Positions 23,541 through 30,261 of a stretch of DNA of 30,261 bases are shown here, piece after piece. How positions within the stretch are numbered: position 1 is the first letter of the stretch; every line of letters starts with the position of its first letter. The position numbers and the translations under genes are program-made. A model generated the notes under the pieces. It was not told the DNA's origin. It was given only the letters and a program-made list of their open reading frames with translations, and did no database searches. This DNA comes from CBDUBH01 sp965365345 (GTDB lineage Bacteria > Bacteroidota > Ignavibacteria > Ignavibacteriales > SURF-24). The stretch lies in the NCBI GenBank assembly GCA_965365345.1, contig CBDUBH010000041.1, positions 1 to 30,261 of the forward strand, given 5' to 3'.

Positions 23541-24886
23541 TTATCATCTCTTAATTCACCGCGTTTTGTAGAGTGAAGAAGTTCATAATCGGAAAATCCC
23601 GTAATATCACCAAATACAAAAACAACTCCGCCTTCAATTTGGTTATAGTGCCAGATCTCGTAAGGCTTACTATCAACAGAACTTGGGTAGCGGTCAATTT
23701 CATCAGGTTCACCGTAAATTATAAATACTCTGCCTCTATCAGTCCGCATTCCCTTTTTGCGCATAGTGCCGTACTTTTCATTGCTTTGATCAATTCTTCG
23801 CATGAATTCATCTTTGTATTCATTTTGGGGGGTTGCAATATTCGCATCTCTTTTTTGCCAAAAATTATACATAAACTCACGTTTAGCTTTAATATCGTTT
23901 AATTTTTTGAACCTGTCAATTTCAGCCCCGGTGGCAATATATTTTGATTTTTCGAAAAGGTCATCAACTTCTTCTTCGCTTAGAATGTTATATTCGCTCT
24001 CGTAAATATTTGACCTTGTATAAACTATCTGTGTAGTATCTTTTATTGAGGGGTTATAAATATAAAATCTTTTTGCTGAGCTTATTCCAAGATTATTTAC
24101 TGTATCTAAAAGCGAAATTACCAAAGTATAAGAATCCGTTGGAAACTTAGATAAATTTATTGTTCCGACTTCCACTCGGGAATCTATTGATTTTGAAATA
24201 TCTCTTTGCTTTTCAGAAATTAAAGCATTTTTACTGTTAACAAGTGAACTTTTTAATATTAAGCTATTTTCCTGATCAGTATCTTTCATCAGATTGTAGA
24301 GTTCAACATAATAATAAAGTACAGGTGATTGTTCACCAAAAACCATCATTGGATTGGGAACTACTTCTAATGTGTTTTTATAAAATATAGAATTTGAATC
24401 AGCACCTTCCTGTTTTATGCTGGAAGCAATTTGTACGTCACTGATAGAGAATTGATCTTCAGGAAATACTGATATGTCAATACTTTCAGAGATTGTTTTG
24501 CTTTTTGCCGGATCAGCAGCATCACTAAGAGTTATATTAACGTTATACTTACCCTCATTTAAAATAAAACCGAGAACACCTATCAAGCTTCTATTTTGTG
24601 ATAAAGTATCTGAAATAAAACTATTGATCTCCCAATTCTTATCAATTAATAATGAATCCGAGTTGTCGCTTTTTATTTGGATAGTAAGCGAGCCCGCAAC
24701 ATTAAATCCGTTTTCCTTGGGAATTTTTGTCATCGTATTTTGCTGTATGGAGTAATACAATTCCAAATAATCCGCAGTTGAGTCATATTTAAAACGGGCA
24801 TAATCAAAATCAAAATTGATTGGAGTTTGTCCGAATAATAACTGTCCCCATAAAATAAATAATAAAAGAATAAGTTTAATTTTCAT
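23513..24886 (-). CDS. GWxTD-domain protein, secreted
   Basis: A 457-residue protein with a signal peptide (cleavage near FGQ at about 19-20). The first 290 residues are beta-rich, without known motifs. The C-terminal part carries the GWxTD domain: FWQKRD (342-347), RTDRGRVFIIYGEPDEI (381-397) and PYEIWHY (408-414). The name-giving GW is GM here. The domain is known mainly from Acidobacteriota, Bacteroidota and relatives, with no firmly established function; a periplasmic or outer-membrane place is likely. AGGAAG precedes the ATG. It heads a compact run to the ATP synthase genes and follows the PorV-like gene and its terminator. Confidence 0.88.
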   Translation of the reverse strand: MKIKLILLLFILWGQLLFGQTPINFDFDYARFKYDSTADYLELYYSIQQNTMTKIPKENGFNVAGSLTIQIKSDNSDSLLIDKNWEINSFISDTLSQNRSLIGVLGFILNEGKYNVNITLSDAADPAKSKTISESIDISVFPEDQFSISDVQIASSIKQEGADSNSIFYKNTLEVVPNPMMVFGEQSPVLYYYVELYNLMKDTDQENSLILKSSLVNSKNALISEKQRDISKSIDSRVEVGTINLSKFPTDSYTLVISLLDTVNNLGISSAKRFYIYNPSIKDTTQIVYTRSNIYESEYNILSEEEVDDLFEKSKYIATGAEIDRFKKLNDIKAKREFMYNFWQKRDANIATPQNEYKDEFMRRIDQSNEKYGTMRKKGMRTDRGRVFIIYGEPDEIDRYPSSVDSKPYEIWHYNQIEGGVVFVFGDITGFSDYELLHSTKRGELRDDNWNRRIRQN

Positions 24887-24896
24887 ATTACTTCCT

Positions 24897-24935
24897 AAAA
24901 AAAATGCCTACTGTAAATATATACAATAGGCATTT
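24897..24935 (-). terminator. Intrinsic terminator after the PorV-like gene
   Basis: A 14-bp stem with one G-T pair (24902-24915 with 24922-24935, AAATGCCTACTGTA on the left) and a 6-base loop. Read leftwards it ends in eight T residues. It begins 22 bases after the stop codon of the PorV-like gene and just before the GWxTD gene. Confidence 0.9.
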
Positions 24936-24957
24936 AAAAGTTAAGATCTAAAATAAT

Positions 24958-25992
24958 TTACTTAAGAGCTAACTTAACTGTAAAAACGTGATTTGGATCA
25001 GGGAAATCTTTTACTTCTCTGAAAGCATAGTCAAAAGAAACTCCCATTCCTTCACTGAATTCATAATTAACACCGGCACCAAGAGTAAATCCATAAATTG
25101 ATTCAGAAGTATTTTCAGCCATTACGTTATAACCACCTCTTACGAAGAAGCTATTCATAAAGCCATATTCCAATCCAAAGTTGAATTTATCTTCAAGTGA
25201 GCTGTTAGCAGTAAAGGTAGCAGCACTTTGTAAATAGTTTTGTTCATTAATGCTAATTCTATAAGCCAAGCTTAAATCAAAATAACTTGGTATCTGGAAG
25301 TATTCAGTAATTATTTCGTAATTTCCGCTTGAACCTGTTGAACCTAATTGTCCGTTAGGAATTCCGGTATTTCCTTGAAGATCGGCACCTGCATAATTCA
25401 TGTTTGTACCAATATTTTTAACCGCTGCTCCTAATGACAATTGTTCGTTGAAACGGTATTGAACACCCATATCCAAAGCAAAACCTAAAGCAGATGTATT
25501 CAAAATTTGTTCAGAAATTGCTTTGAAGTTTGCACCAACAGAAATTCTGTCAGTAACTATTTTTGAATATGTTAAAGTAGTAGTTAAGAAAGATGGTGAA
25601 TAAGTTCTACCTGGAACTCCGTCAGGTTGTTCAAAAGTAGTTAATTCAATATCACCAAAATCCAAAGTTTTAAAGCTAAGTGCCAAGGTACCTAAATCGC
25701 CTAATGAAGCTGCTACTGCAAAATAATTAACTTGGATATCTGCCAAGTAACTCATATTGTTAAACATTGCTTCATGGGTATGATTTACATCAAGCCCGGC
25801 TGGATTGTAATAAATTGATTCCAATCCGGTTAAGTTGGCAACAAAAGCACCACCTGTCGCAATTCCTCGAGCTCCAACCGGAATAAGCAACTGATCTGCA
25901 CCCGTAGTTCCTTTTCTGGCAACGTCACCGGCATTCAGACTTATAGTACAAAGTACTAATATGATCCATAGATAATTAATGTATTTATTCAT
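24958..25992 (-). CDS. PorV/PorQ family outer-membrane barrel
   Basis: A 344-residue protein with a signal peptide (cleaved near SLNA at about 21) and the family start GADQLLIPVGARGIATGGAFVA followed by YYNPAGL. The rest is a series of amphipathic strands ending in FTVKLALK, as expected for a 14-stranded FadL-like barrel. PorV is the shuttle that receives T9SS cargo and passes it to the attachment complex; PorQ is a related factor, and many paralogues exist, so the exact role is open. It follows a T9SS cargo gene by 55 bases. AGGAG lies 8 bases before the ATG. Confidence 0.88.
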   Translation of the reverse strand: MNKYINYLWIILVLCTISLNAGDVARKGTTGADQLLIPVGARGIATGGAFVANLTGLESIYYNPAGLDVNHTHEAMFNNMSYLADIQVNYFAVAASLGDLGTLALSFKTLDFGDIELTTFEQPDGVPGRTYSPSFLTTTLTYSKIVTDRISVGANFKAISEQILNTSALGFALDMGVQYRFNEQLSLGAAVKNIGTNMNYAGADLQGNTGIPNGQLGSTGSSGNYEIITEYFQIPSYFDLSLAYRISINEQNYLQSAATFTANSSLEDKFNFGLEYGFMNSFFVRGGYNVMAENTSESIYGFTLGAGVNYEFSEGMGVSFDYAFREVKDFPDPNHVFTVKLALK

Positions 25993-26018
25993 TTGAAAAC
26001 TCCTAATTAAATATTTTA

Positions 26019-26044
26019 TAAGGGGCTAAATTAATAACCCCTTA
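26019..26044 (-). terminator. Hairpin after the T9SS cargo gene
   Basis: A 7-bp stem TAAGGGG/CCCCTTA (26019-26025 and 26038-26044) with a 12-base loop, 3 bases after the stop codon. Read leftwards it is followed by TAAAATATTT, not a strong T-run, so it may act as a weak terminator or stabilise the RNA end before the PorV-like gene. Confidence 0.55.
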
Positions 26045-26047
26045 ACA

Positions 26048-29000
26048 TTAATATTTAGGTAATTGCTTTTGTGGTAAAATAACTGCGAACTTTAATATTT
26101 TTTCTCCGATATTCGGTGAAGAAACAATTGCCATATACATACCGGAAGCAACTCTCAATCCGGATTCGTTTTGAAGATTCCATCTTAAGAATTGTGAACT
26201 TGGAGCCATTTTGTCAGCTGTGGTTAAAGTTCTGAGTAGTTGACCTGACAATGAATAGATCTTCACAGTTACTTCTTCAGGTAAATTTGAAAATGTAATA
26301 AAAGGATCATCAGCAACATTGCCTTGTTCATAAGAAGTAGCAACGTTAAATCCGAATAAAGGATTTGGGAAAACATTTACATTTTCAAATAGTTGTTTTT
26401 TCTGCTCTGTTGTTAACTCACCATTTCTCTGAGTTTGGAAAATAAATTTATCTTCAGGTGTATATGGATAATTTTCTACAGGAATAATATATTCATCACC
26501 TGCTGTATAGAAGTTATTCACATCAACTCTTGGTAGGGCAACAACATAAAGAGCATCAAAATATGGAGATTTAGCCATTTTTACTTCATCAGGAGTGAAA
26601 TTAGAACCAGCAACATTATAATTTGCGCCGCCTCTTAAATCAGCCCAAGAAGTTGTAGTACCATCAGTCGCTCCTTTATATACTTGCTGACCGCCATTTG
26701 GATCATAATCAGAATTAAAGACTAAGATATATTCTAGCGATTGCGCTAAATTAGTTCCTGGTGTCCACTGACCGTCAGGATTACCGCCAGGCAATTTAGA
26801 ACTTCTTTCAATGAATCCAACAGCTAATTGACGTTTAATACCTGTAACATCATCTTCTATCCAAGCAGTAAAAGGTACATCAACAAAACCTTCTCCAAGC
26901 TTACCAACAGCACCATTTACAGTTGTATCTGCAGCAGTTACTGCTTCAGCATAAACATAGGAGTTTCTTTTTGTAATATTAGAGCCAACAAAACCATTCA
27001 AGTATCTATAAGCTTTTCCACCATCACCAAATCTTATAACTACTCTTTTCAATTTATCAGCTTTAACATAATTTCCGTTAGCTCCTGTTAATCCCGGTAA
27101 AGTAGAGACTTTTGAACTTTGGGGAAGATCTTTTGGAACATAAAAGAATTTAGCATCAGCTTCATTTATCCAATTTGTTGCTGTATTAATTTCTACTTCT
27201 CCAATTTCTGGAGCTTCTTCTGAAACCTTCAAGATAAAGCCTTCAGTAGGAGTTCTGGCAACATTATTTGATCCATATAAATAATCTTTAGAATTATCTA
27301 TTAATAACTCACCGGTAGTAACATTTCTTAGATCGAATGTTGTGCTGTAAATTGCAGTAGAACTATCAACTTCAAATGTAACTTCATAGGTATCGCCGGT
27401 CAATGCATCTTTGTTGATAAAATCAACAGCAACATTTCCTACTCCTGTTGCACCTTGAGTTTTTTCAGCTTCAAGAGGTTTAGTGGTTAGATCATATTGA
27501 TCTTGACCAACGTAAACTTTAACCATGTTTCCAACAGGAATTGAAAGTGAATTTTCAGCTTCACCGAAGAAACTTTGATTACTTAAAACATAATCTCCAG
27601 GGGTTCCAAAAGCAAGATTAGTATCAAGATTTGATAATGCCATATGATTTATCGCATATCCTGCAACACCAAAATAGTATGGTTTACCTTTAATTAATGG
27701 ACCACCTGTAAATGGATCACGATCAATAGTTATTTTAAGTTTTCCGGTAGTCGAATCTGAGTAAACATCAAAATCTAGTTGATTATCAGGATTTGCAGGA
27801 TATAATATTCTTGGGATACCAAATTCATCTTGTTTGTAAACATCATTAATAAAGTTATCTACATCATAAGTTCCTATAACTTTATAATTTTGAATTCCAT
27901 TGATGAATTCATTGTCTGCATTTTCAGTTCTTAAAGCATATACTTTAAAACCTTCAAATTTCATATCAAATTGTGAACTTTGATTAACATCAGAAACTTG
28001 TTTAAACACATCAAAATAAAGATCAATGTGTTCATCATCTGTTCTTGGCATAATTGTAACAGGAGGAGGAGCAGATGGAGTAGCAAAGTTCAAATCAAAA
28101 ATGAACTGAGCACCCAAATCTATTCTTTTTGCTTCTGCAACAGAACTAACTGCCCCCGTTCTACCTTGTCCAACGATATAAGCGGCAACTATTTCAACTT
28201 CATTTTCAGCACCGGCTTTTAATTCGAAAGGACCGGTATTCTGCATTTGTCTTTGATCAGTTTCTTTTGTATTGATCCAGCCAATTCCAGTAACAGGATC
28301 GCCTGAATACCAGAATCTGTTATCTATAGTAGCACAGTCAACACCGCTAACAACTCCTAAAGTCCAGGTACAAGGATCAATTATTGTTCCTTCTTGAGTC
28401 ATACCTTCCATATAGTAACGAAGTTCTGTTTCGTTATTAGGATCTTGGATAGGAGGTTCACCTTGTTGGTAATGAATAAATGAAGAAATACCAAGGTTTC
28501 TGGCACCGGGAATTTCAACTAAACCTTTTAATTGACCTCTTACACTATAAGCAGTATCTAAAGTAGGTTCGCCTTCATCATAAATTCCATTTCCATTGTC
28601 ATCTGTAAATGTTTCGCCAGGAATGAAGGCAGCAGGACCTGAGAAAAAGTCTATTAAGAATGCAGGTGGATTAGCCCCATAAGTAGCATCTTCTCCACCA
28701 TTATATACATATCCAGCATTTAAAGCGATATCTGAACCAACAAGATCATCAGTAGGTTCACCAAGATCAGGATCAGCCCAAACACCGAAATAAACATTAT
28801 TTAGAACATCTGCTACTGCGCCTGTATTGCGGATTCTATAGCGAACAAAAATAATATTACCAATAGCTCCTTTAGAAGCAAATGCAAATACAGTTTGTCT
28901 TATCTCAATACCTTGAGGAGTAACACCACTGTATCTTCTTTGAGAACTGGGTTTATTATCGCTATATACTGTCCATACGGTTTCATCACCTAATAGATCA

Positions 29001-29569
29001 GGCATATCTTCATCAGCATCCCAAATTCCATTTCCATTTTTATCAGTAGGATTATAAACACCATCTCCATCGCCATCATAAAAATCAGCGCCTAGGATAA
29101 CGGCATCTTTCCAATCCTGCCAACTTTGTGAAAAAGCTGGATCTGTTCTTTTAACAACATAAACAACATTACGAGAATCATTTTCACCGAATTCATAAGT
29201 TCCGGGAACATAATCCTCAACCAATGAAGCAGAAGCAACACCATTTGCCCATAATGTTCCATTAGTATAACCGCTCATGAAAAATCCTGAAGAGAAAAGG
29301 AAAATTTCATTTGCATATCTTCCACCGGCACCTTGATTTGCAGGCGGAATATTAACTGCGGCAATTATACCTCTATTGTTAAGAGGAAGATTTACATTAT
29401 TAATATTTAAACGATATGAGTCACCGTTTTTACCCGATGCATTCGTTTTATTTAATGATTTATAGTTACTTGAAGGTTTTGCACCTTCTCTATCTTTAGC
29501 AAAAGTATAATTACTTACAAATGCTAAAGAAAGAAACACACATAAAAATAAGAATATTTTGTTTTTCAT
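26048..29569 (-). CDS. Large secreted protein with T9SS type A sorting domain
   Basis: A 1173-residue protein with a signal peptide (to about FVSNYTFA). Two Asp/Asn/Gly-rich loops that look like calcium-binding (EF-hand or thrombospondin type 3-like) sites lie at about 163-188 (GDGDGVYNPTDKNGNGIWD) and 323-334 (DDNGNGIYDEGE). The last 105 or so residues (from NVFPNPLFGF) are a T9SS type A sorting domain, with VKIYSLSGQLLRTL and LRVASGMYMAIV, so the protein should cross the outer membrane by T9SS and be attached or released. I start at ATG 29569, with AGGTGG at 29578-29583; the GTG at 29581 lies inside that ribosome site. The function of the body is unknown. Confidence 0.88.
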   Translation of the reverse strand: MKNKIFLFLCVFLSLAFVSNYTFAKDREGAKPSSNYKSLNKTNASGKNGDSYRLNINNVNLPLNNRGIIAAVNIPPANQGAGGRYANEIFLFSSGFFMSGYTNGTLWANGVASASLVEDYVPGTYEFGENDSRNVVYVVKRTDPAFSQSWQDWKDAVILGADFYDGDGDGVYNPTDKNGNGIWDADEDMPDLLGDETVWTVYSDNKPSSQRRYSGVTPQGIEIRQTVFAFASKGAIGNIIFVRYRIRNTGAVADVLNNVYFGVWADPDLGEPTDDLVGSDIALNAGYVYNGGEDATYGANPPAFLIDFFSGPAAFIPGETFTDDNGNGIYDEGEPTLDTAYSVRGQLKGLVEIPGARNLGISSFIHYQQGEPPIQDPNNETELRYYMEGMTQEGTIIDPCTWTLGVVSGVDCATIDNRFWYSGDPVTGIGWINTKETDQRQMQNTGPFELKAGAENEVEIVAAYIVGQGRTGAVSSVAEAKRIDLGAQFIFDLNFATPSAPPPVTIMPRTDDEHIDLYFDVFKQVSDVNQSSQFDMKFEGFKVYALRTENADNEFINGIQNYKVIGTYDVDNFINDVYKQDEFGIPRILYPANPDNQLDFDVYSDSTTGKLKITIDRDPFTGGPLIKGKPYYFGVAGYAINHMALSNLDTNLAFGTPGDYVLSNQSFFGEAENSLSIPVGNMVKVYVGQDQYDLTTKPLEAEKTQGATGVGNVAVDFINKDALTGDTYEVTFEVDSSTAIYSTTFDLRNVTTGELLIDNSKDYLYGSNNVARTPTEGFILKVSEEAPEIGEVEINTATNWINEADAKFFYVPKDLPQSSKVSTLPGLTGANGNYVKADKLKRVVIRFGDGGKAYRYLNGFVGSNITKRNSYVYAEAVTAADTTVNGAVGKLGEGFVDVPFTAWIEDDVTGIKRQLAVGFIERSSKLPGGNPDGQWTPGTNLAQSLEYILVFNSDYDPNGGQQVYKGATDGTTTSWADLRGGANYNVAGSNFTPDEVKMAKSPYFDALYVVALPRVDVNNFYTAGDEYIIPVENYPYTPEDKFIFQTQRNGELTTEQKKQLFENVNVFPNPLFGFNVATSYEQGNVADDPFITFSNLPEEVTVKIYSLSGQLLRTLTTADKMAPSSQFLRWNLQNESGLRVASGMYMAIVSSPNIGEKILKFAVILPQKQLPKY

Positions 29570-29593
29570 AAATACTACCACCTATTTGATTTT

Positions 29594-30261
29594 TTATAGA
29601 TTGGCACTTGAGAAATTAATCTTTAGTCCTAATTTAATTAATCTCGGAATACCGAAGAAATCAGGATCTCTTTCTAGTGACATATAATCCTGAACATATG
29701 CTTCCGGATTAGTTTGATTTGCTATTGTAGCTTGAGCATCAACAGTGTTTAAGTAATTTGTTGTATAAGGAGAACCTGTTGATCTGTAAACGTTAATAGC
29801 ATTATCAGTATCAAACAAATTTTCAACCCAAACATAAGGAGTAATAGCCATGCTATTTCCTAAGTTAAATCCTTTTTCAACTTTTAGATCTACTCTGAAA
29901 GTTCCGGGAGCATATCTTGAATTTACATATCCGGTTGTGCTAGGTCCACCACTTGTGGCTGATAGAATATCAAAGAAATTAAGCGGTGTATATGGTCTTC
30001 CGCTAGCAAGCGAAATCAAAGCATTAGCATTGAAATTTTCTAAGAATCCCAATTCACCTTTTGGAATTGTAAAATCAACATTAACAACTGCTGTATGTCT
30101 TTGATCGAAATCAAGAGGAGCAATTACTTTTGGAGCTTCAAAGTTTTGATTTCTGAAAATAGCTGTTTGGCTGGAAGCTGTAGAAGAACCTGTTCCTTCT
30201 GCCAATGAATAAGTATATTGCAAAGATAAATTAAAGTAACTCAATCTATAAACATCTAATG
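29594..30261 (-). CDS. TonB-dependent-receptor-like barrel, C-terminal part (gene runs off the window)
   Basis: The open frame continues to the window edge, so only the last 222 residues are seen. They look like the end of a TonB-dependent receptor beta-barrel: LDFDQRHTAVVNVDF, LISLASGRPYTP, YAPGTFRVDLKVEKGFNLGN, ITPYVWVENLFDTDN and a final strand LIKLGLKINFSS. The plug domain and TonB box are outside the window. It lies 24 bases before the large T9SS protein gene, so both are probably on one transcript. The ligand is unknown. Confidence 0.82.
   Translation of the reverse strand, partial: LDVYRLSYFNLSLQYTYSLAEGTGSSTASSQTAIFRNQNFEAPKVIAPLDFDQRHTAVVNVDFTIPKGELGFLENFNANALISLASGRPYTPLNFFDILSATSGGPSTTGYVNSRYAPGTFRVDLKVEKGFNLGNSMAITPYVWVENLFDTDNAINVYRSTGSPYTTNYLNTVDAQATIANQTNPEAYVQDYMSLERDPDFFGIPRLIKLGLKINFSSANL

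Noticed and set aside
29570..29581. GTG start for the T9SS cargo gene
   Set aside because: The GTG is part of the AGGTGG ribosome site for the ATG at 29569.
1..30261. Mobile elements, CRISPR arrays, tRNA or rRNA genes
   Set aside because: I saw no transposase, integrase, direct-repeat array, cloverleaf-like segment or rRNA signature; base composition looks even across the window.

Overview
The window comes from a low-GC, Gram-negative bacterium of the Fibrobacteres-Chlorobi-Bacteroidetes group, most likely Ignavibacteriota (Ignavibacterium/Melioribacter-like). This placement is an inference from content: a secreted protein with a type IX secretion (T9SS) C-terminal sorting domain, a PorV/PorQ-type barrel, a GWxTD-domain protein, a DUF5723-type barrel, lipid A and glycosyltransferase genes, and an F-type ATPase cluster (atpBEFHAG) that lacks atpD and atpC. 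No rRNA, tRNA, CRISPR array, phage or insertion sequence was seen.

Layout. Positions 5-3094 (minus) hold a two-gene unit for a lipoprotein of unknown function and a DUF5723-type outer-membrane barrel. Positions 3095-3419 hold no credible gene but contain a hairpin terminator and a second inverted repeat. Positions 3420-4982 (minus) hold a DUF3467 protein and a TPR lipoprotein, each with its own terminator. Positions 5139-9437 (plus) are the only rightward genes: adenosine deaminase, a small unknown protein, urocanate hydratase and 3-phosphoglycerate dehydrogenase, closed by a bidirectional terminator. Positions 9528-10289 (minus) hold a divergent MqnA-like protein.

Positions 10335-14085 (minus) are the classic translation/secretion cluster ffh-rpsP-khpA-rimM-trmD-rplS with a strong terminator. 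Positions 14169-19687 (minus) are the ATP synthase cluster atpZ-(atpI-like)-atpB-E-F-H-A-G, with a strong hairpin terminator inside it just after atpE. Directly upstream and translationally coupled to it is a cell-envelope run: a GWxTD protein, an LpxL-type acyltransferase, a family 9 glycosyltransferase, TsaC, an M23 peptidase and a bactofilin. Positions 24958-30261 (minus) are an outer-membrane/secretion module: the end of a TonB-dependent-receptor-like barrel, a 1173-residue T9SS cargo protein with calcium-loop motifs, and a PorV/PorQ-like barrel.

Most of the window is core housekeeping. The parts that could hide something less described are the receptor / T9SS cargo / PorV / GWxTD module, the bactofilin-M23 pair overlapping the first ATP synthase gene, the internal terminator after atpE, and several uncharacterised small proteins. 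No single clearly new system is evident from the sequence alone.
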